Below, piece after piece: positions 23,948-33,201 of a stretch of DNA of 64,000 bases; position 1 is the stretch's first letter; each line of letters starts with the position of its first letter. Below the pieces are notes generated by a model, which was not told where the DNA came from, did not search any database, and saw nothing but the letters and a program-made list of their open reading frames with translations. The stretch spans positions 1-64,000 of the forward strand of contig NZ_FOKV01000002.1 of the NCBI RefSeq assembly GCF_900112105.1, read 5' to 3'. The DNA comes from Zunongwangia mangrovi (GTDB lineage Bacteria > Bacteroidota > Bacteroidia > Flavobacteriales > Flavobacteriaceae). The position numbers and the translations under genes are program-made.

Positions 23948-25184
23948 TGCTTTTATTTTTTTCCTTTTCCTCAATAAATTTAGACATAAAATAAGTACTG
24001 CGATTATTGTGGAATTTCAGCATGCTGCCCGTAAAATTATTACTGCGGTGTTTACTGAGATTGGTCTTTAAATCTATTAATTTTTGCTGAAAAGAAGTTG
24101 TAAAATCTTCTGCTGAAAATCTTGATTTTAAGATAGCTTTTCCAAGCGCTTGTTTAGCAATCCACAAATCTTTGTCGGTATAAATTTGAATCGCTTTTTC
24201 AACAATTTCAGCATCCGAGCTACAAATAAAGCCGTTCCAATGATTTTCTTCGGAAATTCCTTCGGCTCCAATAGCTGTTGTGATAGAAGTGATTCCGTTT
24301 TGCATCGCATCGATCATTTTGCCTTTGAGTCCGGCTCCAAACTGAATTGGTGTTAGTAAAATTCGATGTTTTTGCATCACTTCATCAACACTTTCTGCAC
24401 GGCCATGCACCAAAAAACCTTCTTTTGTATTCTGAAGTTGATATACTTTATCGCTGGCATAAGCTCCGTAGATATGCAATTTTGTTTCAGGGAGCTTTTG
24501 TTTAATTTTTGGCCATATTTTTTGCTTTAAAAGTAAAGTAGTCTGCCAGTTAGGCTCGTGTAGAAAATTACCGATAAACATAAAATCCTGTCGATCGTCA
24601 AACGAAGCTGAAACTTCCGCTCTCTCGATCTCTTCGGTTGCTAATAAATAGGGGAGATATTCGATAATTTCAGCAGGAATTTTAAAAATAGATCTTAAAA
24701 GTTCCATTTCAACTTCAGAAATGATCAAACTTAAATCGCAACGATAGATCGAAGCAATTTCTCTTTTCGCCAAATCTGAATTTAGCATAAGATTCTGCAA
24801 TTCAGCTTCAGTATCTAAAGCCTTTTTTCTGGTATTCCGTAGAAAATGTAAATCCTCGGTATCTAAGATCTTTATCGCTTCAGGACAAATTGCATCAACT
24901 CGCCAACCGTATTGCTCTTCAATCATAAAGCGATCAAAAAGAACAATTTCAGGATCATTTTCCTTTAAAAATTCATCAAAACTAGCATTATTCAATTCAA
25001 TTTTAGCCGTTTTTACGCCTATTTTTTCGAGATCGAAAGCATGTTGTGATTGGGCAGTCGTGGTAGCAAAAGTGATAGTGTACTTTTCATTTAGAAAAAA
25101 ATTGAGCAATTGTAACATTCGGCTTCCTGCGGCAGAAGATGTAGGTTCTGGCCAAACGTATCCAATAACGAGTAAATTTTTCAT
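23925..25184 (-). CDS. glycosyltransferase, GT-B fold, family-4-like
   Basis: From ATG 25184 the 419-residue protein starts [30 protein letters not shown], the N-terminal Rossmann domain of a GT-B enzyme. The C-terminal half has [75 protein letters not shown], the nucleotide-sugar-binding part that resembles group 1 transferases acting on cell-surface glycans. The donor and acceptor are unknown. There is no signal peptide. It is not inside a recognisable polysaccharide locus, which is unusual for this type of enzyme. Confidence 0.82.
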   Translation of the reverse strand: MKNLLVIGYVWPEPTSSAAGSRMLQLLNFFLNEKYTITFATTTAQSQHAFDLEKIGVKTAKIELNNASFDEFLKENDPEIVLFDRFMIEEQYGWRVDAICPEAIKILDTEDLHFLRNTRKKALDTEAELQNLMLNSDLAKREIASIYRCDLSLIISEVEMELLRSIFKIPAEIIEYLPYLLATEEIERAEVSASFDDRQDFMFIGNFLHEPNWQTTLLLKQKIWPKIKQKLPETKLHIYGAYASDKVYQLQNTKEGFLVHGRAESVDEVMQKHRILLTPIQFGAGLKGKMIDAMQNGITSITTAIGAEGISEENHWNGFICSSDAEIVEKAIQIYTDKDLWIAKQALGKAILKSRFSAEDFTTSFQQKLIDLKTNLSKHRSNNFTGSMLKFHNNRSTYFMSKFIEEKEKNKSNEHNTRT

Positions 25185-25306
25185 GTAAAGATTTCTATCG
25201 ACTTTCAGCAAAATTAAACTTCTTTTTTAAAAAAGATTTAAAATACACAGCGCTTAATCTACAATCTTATAATTTTTCGTATATTCTTAAATTCCAATAT
25301 GAAAAT

Positions 25307-25807
25307 ATGAGCAGAGGATTTGTAAAAGAAGAAGATCAGGAAGAAGCACCGGTAATTCCGCCACGCGCGGCTTTACCAAACGGAGTAACAAATTATGTAA
25401 CGCCAGGTGGATACGAAGCTTTGGAGCAGGAGCAACGTGATTTGGAAAATGAACGTGGAACAATTAAAACTGATAATGAAACCGAAGATCGCAGAGCCAA
25501 GGCAGTGATCGATGGAAAATTTAAATTATTAGCCGAGAGAAGAGCTTCTGCCAGGATCATTCATCCAAATCAGCAACCAGAAGATGAAGTGCGTTTTGGT
25601 GCTAAAGTGAAATTAAAGAATCATAACACCAATAGTTTCCAGCAATTCCAGATCGTTGGCGTAGACGAGGCGAACGTGAAGCAGCAAAAGATAGCATTTG
25701 TAGCACCTATTGCAAAGGCAGTGACAGGACTTAAAGTCGGTCAAAAAACCGAGTTTAAATTGGGCGATGAAACGAGGATTCTTGAAGTTTTAGAGATCGA
25801 TTATTAA
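25307..25807 (+). CDS. GreA/GreB-family transcription elongation factor
   Basis: The 166-residue protein begins MSRGFVKEEDQEEAPVIPPRAALPNGVTNYVTPGGYEALEQEQ, very like the GreB opening. The N-terminal coiled coil is shortened: after NYVTPGGYEAL it runs only about 40 residues of charged helix. The C-terminal FKBP-like domain (VRFGAKVKLKNHNTNSFQQFQIVGVDEANVKQQKIAFVAPIAKAVTGLKVGQ) ends near ILEVLEIDY. Gre factors enter the RNA polymerase channel and stimulate cleavage of backtracked RNA. An acidic tip (ETEDRRAK) is present. It is followed after 30 nt by the gluconate genes. Confidence 0.82.
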   Translation: MSRGFVKEEDQEEAPVIPPRAALPNGVTNYVTPGGYEALEQEQRDLENERGTIKTDNETEDRRAKAVIDGKFKLLAERRASARIIHPNQQPEDEVRFGAKVKLKNHNTNSFQQFQIVGVDEANVKQQKIAFVAPIAKAVTGLKVGQKTEFKLGDETRILEVLEIDY

Positions 25808-25837
25808 ATACAAAGCAACCGGAATAAAATTATTTGA

Positions 25838-26326
25838 ATGAATGTTTATGTAGTGATGGGCGTTTCTGGAATAGGAAAAACCACAATTGGCAAAAAACTA
25901 GCCGAAAAATTAGAAATTCCCTTTTACGATGCCGATGATTACCATCCCGAAGCCAATGTAAAAAAAATGAGCAGTGGCCTTGCTTTAAATGATGAAGATC
26001 GCAAAGAATGGTTAGAGATTTTAGCTAAAAATATTAAGAACTGGAGTGAAAATAAAGGTGCCGTCTTGGCCTGTTCGGCTTTAAAAAAAACTTATCGTGA
26101 AAGTTTATCAAAAGGATTAAAAGACCAGGTTGTCTTTGTGTATTTACATGCCGAATATGAATTGGTGTTTAAGCGAATGAAGGCCAGAAAAGGACATTAT
26201 TTTAAAGAATCTTTACTGAAATCTCAGTTTGATACCCTTGAGGAACCACAGAGCGCCATAAAAGTTGATGTAGACCAGGAAATTACTGAAATCGTAAACG
26301 AAGTTTTAGGAAAGATAAAGCAATAG
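25838..26326 (+). CDS. gntK: gluconokinase
   Basis: The 162-residue P-loop kinase carries GVSGIGKTT (Walker A, residues 8-16), then the gluconokinase signature FYDADDYHPEANVKKMSSGLALNDEDRKEWL and ACSALKKTYRESL. It phosphorylates gluconate to 6-phosphogluconate, feeding the pentose phosphate or Entner-Doudoroff route. The gene ends three nucleotides before the gluconate permease start, so uptake and activation are encoded in one transcript. Walker A normally reads GVSGSGKST in this family; the Ile and Thr changes are conservative. Confidence 0.93.
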   Translation: MNVYVVMGVSGIGKTTIGKKLAEKLEIPFYDADDYHPEANVKKMSSGLALNDEDRKEWLEILAKNIKNWSENKGAVLACSALKKTYRESLSKGLKDQVVFVYLHAEYELVFKRMKARKGHYFKESLLKSQFDTLEEPQSAIKVDVDQEITEIVNEVLGKIKQ

Positions 26327-26329
26327 TAA

Positions 26330-27673
26330 ATGGAAATACAATTACTTTTAGCAATAGGATTGGGAATTGCTTTATTACTTTTTTTAATTCTGAAATTAAA
26401 GATCCAGGCATTTCTATCGCTGCTAATCGTTTGTATTTTTGTTGGAATTTTAGCCGGAATGCCCGCAGCCGATATCATGGAAACCATGAAAGAGGGAATG
26501 GGCAGCACTTTAGGTTTTGTAGCCACTGTAGTTGGTTTGGGCGCTTTATTTGGTGGAATCTTAGAACAATCTGGTGGTGCAAAAGCATTAGCTTCTTTTA
26601 TTCTGAAAAAAACCGGAGAAAAGAATGCGCCATGGGCAATGATGATCACCGGATTTATTGTCGCTATCCCTGTATTTTTTGATGTCGCTTTTATCATTTT
26701 GGTTCCCATTACTTATGCACTGAGTAAGAAAACCGGTAAATCTTTGGTGCTTTATGCAATTCCGCTTTTAGCAGGTTTGGCGATCACACATTGTTTTATT
26801 CCACCAACACCGGGACCTATTGCTGTTGCAGATATTTTGGGGGCAGATCTTGGCTGGGTAATTTTATTTGGTTTTGCAGCGGGAATTCCTGCGGCTATTT
26901 TAAGCGGACCGCTTTTCGCTAAGTTATTAACGAAAACGTTATATATAGAACCCAAAACCTTTACTGAAGATGATACTTTAGAATATCAAATACCTTCAGC
27001 AAAGATGATCATTACAATTATTTTCGTGCCTATATTTTTAATCGTACTGAACACTTTAATTGCAAGTCCGTTGATCGATGCTTCTAATTTCCCAAATTGG
27101 ATAAATTATATGGTAAATTTGTTGGGGCATCCTTTTTCAGCATTAATAATCGCCAATTTATTAGCCTGGTATTTTTTAGGAGTAAAACGCGAAGTAGATA
27201 AAGAAAAGCTTCTAAAAATAGCAGCTAAAAGTTTTGAATCTGCCGGTATTATTATTTTACTTACTGGTGCTGGCGGCGCATTTAAACAAATTTTAATCAA
27301 TACCGGGGCAGGAGAAATGATCGCTAATAATTTGAATGAAAGCTTTATGAGTCCGCTTTTGTTTGGTTTTATTGTCGCAGCTTTGGTTAGAGTTCTTCAG
27401 GGATCTTCTACAGTGGCCATGATCACTGCCGCTGGGATCACAGCGCCATTATTAGAAGGTGCAAATTACGCAGAAAGTCAAGTTAGCTTAATAGTGATCG
27501 CAGTAGCCTCTGGCGCTTTGATTTTATCCCACGTAAATGATAGCGGATTTTGGTTAGTTGGCCAATACATAGGATTAACAGAAAAACAAACCTTTAAAAG
27601 CTGGACGGTGATGACGACTATTATTTCTTTGGTAGGTCTAGGGATATCTTCTTTAATCTGGTATTTTATATAG
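26330..27673 (+). CDS. gntP: gluconate:proton symporter, GntP family
   Basis: The 447-residue permease has 12 or more hydrophobic spans starting at residue 4. It contains landmarks of the GntP family: MKEGMGSTLGFVATVVGLGALFGGILEQSGGA, PVFFDVAFIILVPI, HCFIPPTPGPIAVADILGADLG, and LRVLQGSSTVAMITAAG followed by LSHVNDSGFWLVG. It imports gluconate or a related sugar acid across the inner membrane. It lies 3 nt after gluconokinase. No GntR-type regulator is adjacent. Confidence 0.93.
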   Translation: MEIQLLLAIGLGIALLLFLILKLKIQAFLSLLIVCIFVGILAGMPAADIMETMKEGMGSTLGFVATVVGLGALFGGILEQSGGAKALASFILKKTGEKNAPWAMMITGFIVAIPVFFDVAFIILVPITYALSKKTGKSLVLYAIPLLAGLAITHCFIPPTPGPIAVADILGADLGWVILFGFAAGIPAAILSGPLFAKLLTKTLYIEPKTFTEDDTLEYQIPSAKMIITIIFVPIFLIVLNTLIASPLIDASNFPNWINYMVNLLGHPFSALIIANLLAWYFLGVKREVDKEKLLKIAAKSFESAGIIILLTGAGGAFKQILINTGAGEMIANNLNESFMSPLLFGFIVAALVRVLQGSSTVAMITAAGITAPLLEGANYAESQVSLIVIAVASGALILSHVNDSGFWLVGQYIGLTEKQTFKSWTVMTTIISLVGLGISSLIWYFI

Positions 27674-27736
27674 AATTAATGCTTAGATTTAATAATATCA
27701 ACAATTAATAACTTCAATCATAATTAACTCAACTCA

Positions 27737-28168
27737 ATGAAAAACACGTATACCACCAGTTTAAACCTTCCCAAATTAGATTTTATTCTATTAATCTTTA
27801 GAATAGGAGTTTCGATCTTAATGCTATTTCACGGTGTACCTAAATTAATAAGTCTTTTTTCTTCGGAAGAAATTCAATTTGCAGATCCCTTAGGTGTTGG
27901 ACAAACAATGACACTTGCTGTGGCTGTTTTAGCTGAATTTGTATGTTCTATAATGCTTATTTTGGGAATAGGAACTAGGATTGCGACGATCCCGTTAATT
28001 GTTACTATGGCCGTTGCTGCAATTATCGTACATGCACCAGATGGTTTGGCAAAACAGGAATTGCCTTTTATGTATTTACTATCTTATGTGCTGCTTTTTT
28101 ATACCGGTGCCGGAAAGTTTTCGCTAGACCACTATTTTTTATACAAAGCTGAGAATAAAGACAAGTAA
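27737..28168 (+). CDS. DoxX-family membrane protein
   Basis: The 143-residue protein has four predicted membrane helices, with the DoxX pattern FRIGVSILMLFHGVPKLI, a mid-chain FADPLGVGQTMTLAVAVLAEFVCSIMLILGIGTRIATIPL, and LLSYVLLFYTGAGKFSLDHYF. DoxX proteins are inner-membrane proteins linked to quinone or thiol redox and to oxidative stress; no definite reaction can be assigned. It follows the gluconate permease by 63 nt and may be the last gene of that transcript, which ends at the terminator at 28180-28223. Confidence 0.85.
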   Translation: MKNTYTTSLNLPKLDFILLIFRIGVSILMLFHGVPKLISLFSSEEIQFADPLGVGQTMTLAVAVLAEFVCSIMLILGIGTRIATIPLIVTMAVAAIIVHAPDGLAKQELPFMYLLSYVLLFYTGAGKFSLDHYFLYKAENKDK

Positions 28169-28179
28169 GCTTAAAACAA

Positions 28180-28223
28180 AAAAAGTCTTGCTATTCAGTT
28201 TTCGTTGAATAACAAGACTTTTT
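28180..28223. terminator. bidirectional intrinsic terminator
   Basis: AAAAGTCTTGCTATTCA (28181-28197) pairs with 28206-28222 with one mismatch. A and T tracts flank both ends. It serves the DoxX gene and the convergent yebC. Confidence 0.87.
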
Positions 28224-28267
28224 AAATTTTAAATATGATCTACTAAATAGATTTGTTCTGAGTAAAT

Positions 28268-28993
28268 TTACTCCTCTGAAGAGTTTTCTTCCATGGTGTG
28301 ATATACGTTTTGTACATCATCGTCTTCCTCTAATTTTTCAAGAAGTTTTTCTACATCTGCAGCCTGCTCTGACGTTAGCTGTTTTGTAACCTGCGGGATT
28401 CTTTCAAAACCTGAAGAAATAATTTCAATATTTCTATTTTCTAATTCTTTCTGGATACTTCCAAAGTTTTCGAAAGGAGCGTAGATGTGTATTCCGTCTT
28501 CATCTTCAAAAACTTCTTCAGCTCCAAAATCGATAAATTCAAGCTCTAATTCTTCTACATCCAGGCCTTCTGCATTGATCCTGAAGTTACAGGTGTGGTC
28601 GAACATAAATTCTACAGAACCTGAGGTTCCAAGGTTTCCGTCACATTTATTAAAATGTGATCTTACATTGGCAACAGTACGGTTGTTGTTATCTGTAGCG
28701 GTTTCTACCAAAATTGCGATACCATGTGGCGCATAGCCTTCAAAAAGTACAATTTTATAATCACCCTGGCTTTTATCTGATGCTCTTTTAATAGCACGCT
28801 CGATATTGTCTTTTGGCATGTTAACACTCTTGGCGTTCTGGATCACCGCTCTAAGCTTAGAGTTAGAATCTGGATCTGGACCACCTTCTTTAACGGCCAT
28901 TACAATATCTTTTCCTATACGAGTAAAGGCTTTGGCCATTGCAGACCAACGTTTCATCTTACGTGCCTTTCTAAATTCAAATGCTCTTCCCAT
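28268..28993 (-). CDS. yebC: YebC/PmpR-family translation or transcription regulator
   Basis: The 241-residue protein begins MGRAFEFRKARKMKRWSAMAKAFTRIGKDI and contains GPDPDSNSKLRAVIQNAKSVNMPKDNIERAIKRA and YEGYAPHGIAILVE-like sequence (FEGYAPHGIAILVETATDNNNRTVANVRSHFNKCDGNLG). These are signatures of the YebC/TACO1 family. Members bind DNA as PmpR-type regulators or act on ribosomes at difficult peptide sequences. The N-terminal FEFRK variant replaces the more usual HWQNIK opening, as in the Bacteroidota branch. It is preceded by a candidate promoter and ends at a shared terminator. Confidence 0.93.
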   Translation of the reverse strand: MGRAFEFRKARKMKRWSAMAKAFTRIGKDIVMAVKEGGPDPDSNSKLRAVIQNAKSVNMPKDNIERAIKRASDKSQGDYKIVLFEGYAPHGIAILVETATDNNNRTVANVRSHFNKCDGNLGTSGSVEFMFDHTCNFRINAEGLDVEELELEFIDFGAEEVFEDEDGIHIYAPFENFGSIQKELENRNIEIISSGFERIPQVTKQLTSEQAADVEKLLEKLEEDDDVQNVYHTMEENSSEE

Positions 28994-29015
28994 GATAATA
29001 AAAATGAAATCCGGG

Positions 29016-29023
29016 CAAAAATA
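29016..29023 (-). promoter_or_regulatory. candidate -7 element for yebC
   Basis: TATTTTTG on minus fits TAnnTTTG and ends 22 nt before the yebC start. It sits right beside the terminator of the upstream unit, which leaves little room for other regulatory DNA. Confidence 0.4.
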
Positions 29024-29024
29024 T

Positions 29025-29060
29025 AAAAAAAGCTCCTAAAATGATTTCAAATTAGGAGCT
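29025..29060 (-). terminator. intrinsic terminator after the pterin dehydratase gene
   Basis: AGCTCCTAA (29031-29039) pairs with TTAGGAGCT (29052-29060). On minus it is followed by a U-run from 29030 to 29025. Confidence 0.82.
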
Positions 29061-29095
29061 TTCTGGAATATTAGGTTTTTAGATGTTTCTGAAAC

Positions 29096-29383
29096 CTATT
29101 TTGCTTCAACGATATCTTCTATAGCTTTTGCCATTTCAAAGTCTTTTTCTGTAACTCCGCCTGCATCGTGGGTAGATAAAGAAATCTCTAATTCGTTATA
29201 CACATTTGCCCAATTTGGATGATGTTGCAAAGCTTCAGCTTCAAAAGCAATTCTCGTCATTACTGTAAAAGCATCTTTAAAATTTTCGAATTTAAAGGAA
29301 GTATGAATCGCTTCTTTGGCATACGTCCATCCTTCTAATGATTGCAGTTTAGTATTGATCTGGTCTTCGGTTAGTTTTTCCAT
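29096..29383 (-). CDS. pterin-4a-carbinolamine dehydratase
   Basis: From ATG 29383 the product is 95 residues. It has the PCD signature EALQHHPNWANVYNELEISLSTHDAGGVTEKD, with the catalytic histidines in the HHP motif and the later STHDAGG. The enzyme dehydrates 4a-hydroxytetrahydrobiopterin formed by aromatic amino acid hydroxylases. No hydroxylase gene is nearby. It follows the SDR and gcvT genes on the same strand, with 78 nt to the SDR stop, and is closed by a terminator. An ATG three codons upstream (29392) is equally possible. Confidence 0.92.
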   Translation of the reverse strand: MEKLTEDQINTKLQSLEGWTYAKEAIHTSFKFENFKDAFTVMTRIAFEAEALQHHPNWANVYNELEISLSTHDAGGVTEKDFEMAKAIEDIVEAK

Positions 29384-29461
29384 AATTGACATTATTTTTA
29401 TTACTTCAATTTAGGAATAGTTATCTGGAAATTGATTCAGAATTAATCCTTTAATATAAGA

Positions 29462-30283
29462 TTAACCAATTTTTTTGATGGTTGCTTCTACGACCTCCTG
29501 TACACTAATCTGCAGATTTGCAGGTAATAGATTATCCTTTGGAAGAACTGCTAAATAACGATCGTTGTTACTATCGTAAACGTTTTTAAATAATGGATTA
29601 TCATAACCCAAAATTTCACACACATCTTCTACAAAATCTTTTTGGTGAACTAGATCTGAACTTCCTAAATGAAAAACGCCCTGCAACTTCCTATTTACGA
29701 TATAATGGATTTGCTGAGTGATCTTACTAATTTCAGTGACATTAATTACAACGTTGGGAAAAACTTCGATAGCTTCCCCCAAATCGATAAGAGTTTTAAT
29801 TTCGTTTACTCTTGGCGATCCCTGGCCAAAAACCATTGGCAATCTTACAATATTGTATTTTTCGTTGGGTAATCGTAAAAGGGCATTTTCGATCTTAATT
29901 TTAAATCGGCCATAAATACTTTGCGACAGCGTTTTATCGTACTCGTAACTGGGATAATTTGTAAAAGCATCAAAAACATTAGCCGAACTTAAAAAGATAA
30001 GTTTGCAGGGATGTGTAAGAATATAACTAATTGCTGAATAGTGTAGTGCCAGTTGCGTTTCAAAACTACCGCGAACGGCAGAAATGATGATGGTTGGTTT
30101 TAAATTGTACAGCAAAAGGTCTAAACTATCGGTTTCCATGTCGTATTGATGAAACTGATGGTTTTTTTCTAATGCGTTATTATCTGTGCAAAAGGTTCCG
30201 TGAGTATCAAAATAGGAGCATAGCTCTTTATAAATGGCATTGCCAATAAAGCCGCTAGCTCCTAATACTAGTATACGTTCCAA
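29462..30283 (-). CDS. NAD(P)-dependent sugar-nucleotide epimerase/reductase, RmlD-like SDR
   Basis: The 273-residue extended short-chain dehydrogenase begins RILVLGASGFIGNAIYKEL (Rossmann motif GxSGFIG). It has a YGRFK active-site pair near residues 124-128 (SIYGRFKIKIENALL), a serine before it (FLSSANVF) and IVRLPMVFGQGSPRVNE. This fits enzymes that act on nucleotide sugars, such as dTDP-4-dehydrorhamnose reductase, but no other sugar-nucleotide genes are next to it. The start is 6 nt from the gcvT stop, so the two genes are cotranscribed. The link to glycine cleavage is unclear. Confidence 0.82.
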   Translation of the reverse strand: MERILVLGASGFIGNAIYKELCSYFDTHGTFCTDNNALEKNHQFHQYDMETDSLDLLLYNLKPTIIISAVRGSFETQLALHYSAISYILTHPCKLIFLSSANVFDAFTNYPSYEYDKTLSQSIYGRFKIKIENALLRLPNEKYNIVRLPMVFGQGSPRVNEIKTLIDLGEAIEVFPNVVINVTEISKITQQIHYIVNRKLQGVFHLGSSDLVHQKDFVEDVCEILGYDNPLFKNVYDSNNDRYLAVLPKDNLLPANLQISVQEVVEATIKKIG

Positions 30284-30289
30284 ATAATT

Positions 30290-31372
30290 TTATCCTTTAT
30301 AAAAGGGTAATTTCACCTGAGTAGCAGGAACGGTTTTTTTACGAATTTGAATATTGATCTTCTTTCCAAAGCCGGCATATTCTGTCTTCACATAACCTAA
30401 ACCAATTCCTTTTTCTAATGAAGGTGACATGGTACCCGATGTAACATTTCCTATTATTTCTCCTTCGTCGTTCACGATATCGTATCCTTGCCTTGGGATG
30501 CCTCTTTCATCAAGCTCAAACGCTACAAGTTTACGTTTTGAACCTTCTTCTTTTTCCGCTTTTAAAGCTTCAGAATTGATAAAGTCTTTATTGAATTTTG
30601 TGATCCAACCTAGTTTAGCTTCGATTGGTGAAGTGGTATCGTCGATATCATTTCCGTAAAGACAAAACCCCATTTCTAATCTTAAAGTGTCACGTGCAGC
30701 AAGACCTATTGGCTGAATTCCAAAATCTGCTCCTGCTTCCATTACTTTATTCCAAATCTCTTCAGCACATTCGTTTTTGAAATAAATTTCGAATCCACCA
30801 CTACCAGTATAACCAGTTGCTGAAATAATTACCTTTTCCATACCAGCAAAAGTGCCAATCTCGAAAGTGTAAAATTTCATATTGCTAAGATCTACATCGG
30901 TAAGCGATTGCATAGCTTCAGCAGCTTTTGGTCCCTGTATGGCTAAAAGAGATAATTCTTCACTAAGATCTGTTAGTGTAGCATCCATGGTGTTATGTTT
31001 GCTAATCCAGTTCCAGTCTTTCTCGATATTAGCGGCATTTACTACCAATAAATATTTTTCAGCATTTATGCGATAAATAATCATATCGTCTACAATACCA
31101 CCATCTTCATTTGGCATACAGGTATATTGCGCCTGCCCATCTACTAATTTTGAAGCATCATTAGACGAAATTAACTGAATAAGCTCTAAAGCATGTTCCC
31201 CGGTTACTAAAAATTCTCCCATGTGAGAAACATCAAAAACGCCAAGTTTTTCGCGAACATTATGATGCTCAGCATTTACACCTTCGTAAGAAACCGGCAT
31301 ATTGTATCCTGCAAACGGAACCATTTTGGCTCCCAGATCTTTATGTTTATTAGCTAATGCTACTTCTTTCAT
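30290..31372 (-). CDS. gcvT: glycine cleavage system T protein (aminomethyltransferase)
   Basis: The 360-residue protein shows the GcvT pattern: [86 protein letters not shown] and the folate-site [29 protein letters not shown]. It transfers the methylene carbon from the aminomethyl-lipoyl H protein to tetrahydrofolate, releasing ammonia. GcvH and GcvP are not in the window. It leads an operon with the SDR and probably the pterin dehydratase gene, a mix of folate and pterin chemistry. Confidence 0.95.
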   Translation of the reverse strand: MKEVALANKHKDLGAKMVPFAGYNMPVSYEGVNAEHHNVREKLGVFDVSHMGEFLVTGEHALELIQLISSNDASKLVDGQAQYTCMPNEDGGIVDDMIIYRINAEKYLLVVNAANIEKDWNWISKHNTMDATLTDLSEELSLLAIQGPKAAEAMQSLTDVDLSNMKFYTFEIGTFAGMEKVIISATGYTGSGGFEIYFKNECAEEIWNKVMEAGADFGIQPIGLAARDTLRLEMGFCLYGNDIDDTTSPIEAKLGWITKFNKDFINSEALKAEKEEGSKRKLVAFELDERGIPRQGYDIVNDEGEIIGNVTSGTMSPSLEKGIGLGYVKTEYAGFGKKINIQIRKKTVPATQVKLPFYKG

Positions 31373-31391
31373 CTTGATTGTTTAGTTTGCG

Positions 31392-31399
31392 CAAATTTA
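31392..31399 (-). promoter_or_regulatory. candidate -7 element for gcvT
   Basis: TAAATTTG on minus matches TAnnTTTG and ends 19 nt before the gcvT ATG. Confidence 0.42.
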
Positions 31400-31481
31400 T
31401 AGAATTAAGGCTGAACTGACTATAGTTTACCCAAAATTGTGAAGGAAATGTCAAACCTTCGCCTAGCCTTAAATGATGCCG

Positions 31482-31489
31482 TATATTTG
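31482..31489 (+). promoter_or_regulatory. candidate -7 element for the Nnr gene
   Basis: TATATTTG matches TAnnTTTG exactly, 25 nt before the ATG at 31515. It is divergent from the gcvT element, about 90 bp apart. Confidence 0.45.
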
Positions 31490-31514
31490 AAATAACCACT
31501 AAAATCGATGATTT

Positions 31515-33026
31515 ATGAAGATTTTTTCTGCAGCACAATTAAAGAAAGCAGACGAACTAACGATCAAAATTCAAGGCATAACTTCGACCCAACTTATGGA
31601 ACGAGCCGCAAGTCTTGTAACTAACGAGATAGATAAACGATTACAAAACGCAGATATTGCTATTAAGATTTTTTGCGGAATAGGGAATAATGGTGGTGAC
31701 GGACTCGTAATCGCCAGACAGCTTATAGAAAAAGGTTATCGTGTTAAGGTTTTTGTTGTAAATTATAGTGACAATCGATCACAAGATTTCCTGATTAATT
31801 ACGATCGATTAAAAGAAACCACAAATGATTGGCCAGAATATATAAAAGATGAAGGCGATTTTCCAGAAATTGATCCTAATGATTTTGTGATCGATGCGAT
31901 TTTTGGAATAGGTTTAAATCGTCCATTAGAAGGTTGGATTGGTGAATTGGTAACTTATATCAACCAATCGAAGGCATTTATTTTGGCTATTGATATGCCT
32001 TCCGGATTATTTTCAGATCGCGTACCGGCTGAAAAAGATTGTTTAATTTCAGCTAATTTCACTTTAAGTTTTCAAACCCCTAAACTGGTTTTCTTTTTAC
32101 CACAAACAATGGATTATGTTGGGGATCTGCAGGTTTTGGATATTGGTTTAGATCGTGATTTTTTATCTTCAGAAAAAACGAATTACGAACTTATAAATAA
32201 ACATGAAGCCAGAACTCTTTATAAACCTAGAAAATCGAATTCGCATAAGGGGAATTACGGGCATGCCCTGGTAATTGGTGGTAGTTATGGTAAAATTGGT
32301 AGCGTTTTATTATCTACTAAAGCTGCTTTAAGAACAGGAGCAGGTCTGGTAAGCACTTTTATCCCAAAATGCGGTTATAACATCTTGCAAACTGCGCTTC
32401 CTGAAGCTATGGTGATCACCGATAAAAATGAGGAGAAATTAACGAATATCGACCACAGGATGGATCCTTCAGTAATTTGCTTCGGAATGGGAGCAGGGAA
32501 AGATCCAAAAACTGTTGAAGCTTTTAAAGAATTACTTCAGAAAACCGAGAAACCCATGCTAATCGATGCAGATGGGTTGAATATGATTTCTGAAAACCAA
32601 GAATTACTTGAATTTCTTCCGAAGAAATCGTTATTAACTCCGCATCCCAAAGAATTACAGCGTTTAATTGGTGATTGGAATGATGATTTTGAGAAAATTG
32701 AAAAAGTTCAGGAATTTACACAATCTCATGATCTGGTACTTGTTTTAAAGGGTTCTCATACGTTCGTTTTTGGCGAAGGACATGTTTATATTAATAATTC
32801 TGGTAATCCCGGGATGGCTACTGCAGGAAGTGGTGATGTTTTATCGGGGATCATTGCTGGATTAATCTCACAGCAATATAGTTCTTTAGCGGCGGCAATT
32901 TTGGGCGTTTATTTACATGGAATTTCAGGTGATATTGTTGCTGAAAACAGGTCTTATCAGGCATTAATTTCTGGCGATATAGTAGAAAATATGGGAGCTG
33001 CATTCCAGGCATTGTTCGCTGACTAG
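31515..33026 (+). CDS. nnr: bifunctional NAD(P)H-hydrate epimerase / ADP-dependent dehydratase
   Basis: The 503-residue protein joins two domains. Residues 1-210 are the epimerase (IKIFCGIGNNGGDGLVIARQLIEKGY, FVIDAIFGIGLNRPLEG, AIDMPSGL). Residues 225-500 are the ribokinase-like dehydratase (HKGNYGHALVIGGSYGKIGSVLLSTKAALRTGAGLV, GMGAGKD, LIDADGLN, LTPHPKELQRLIGD, NPGMATAGSGDVLSGIIAGL). Together they repair hydrated NADH and NADPH, a housekeeping metabolite-proofreading function in the cytoplasm. Length and domain order are standard for the bacterial fusion. All nucleotide-binding motifs are intact. Confidence 0.95.
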   Translation: MKIFSAAQLKKADELTIKIQGITSTQLMERAASLVTNEIDKRLQNADIAIKIFCGIGNNGGDGLVIARQLIEKGYRVKVFVVNYSDNRSQDFLINYDRLKETTNDWPEYIKDEGDFPEIDPNDFVIDAIFGIGLNRPLEGWIGELVTYINQSKAFILAIDMPSGLFSDRVPAEKDCLISANFTLSFQTPKLVFFLPQTMDYVGDLQVLDIGLDRDFLSSEKTNYELINKHEARTLYKPRKSNSHKGNYGHALVIGGSYGKIGSVLLSTKAALRTGAGLVSTFIPKCGYNILQTALPEAMVITDKNEEKLTNIDHRMDPSVICFGMGAGKDPKTVEAFKELLQKTEKPMLIDADGLNMISENQELLEFLPKKSLLTPHPKELQRLIGDWNDDFEKIEKVQEFTQSHDLVLVLKGSHTFVFGEGHVYINNSGNPGMATAGSGDVLSGIIAGLISQQYSSLAAAILGVYLHGISGDIVAENRSYQALISGDIVENMGAAFQALFAD

Positions 33027-33201
33027 CATTTATATTTTCGAGGACAAGATGAACAAATGAAATATTGAGTTAATGTCACTAAAAATTGAAATTTGGATAT
33101 CTATTTTGAATTATTAATAAAAAAACTCTTATAATTTGGATAGTATTCATCGAAATTGGATTTTTGCCCTATTCCTAGCATAACCAATTTCGAAAAGTTT
33201 C

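Noticed and set aside
26224-26709. Minus-strand frame of 161 codons across the gluconate genes
   Set aside because: It is low in recognisable structure and antisense to gluconokinase and permease, both of which have clear motifs.
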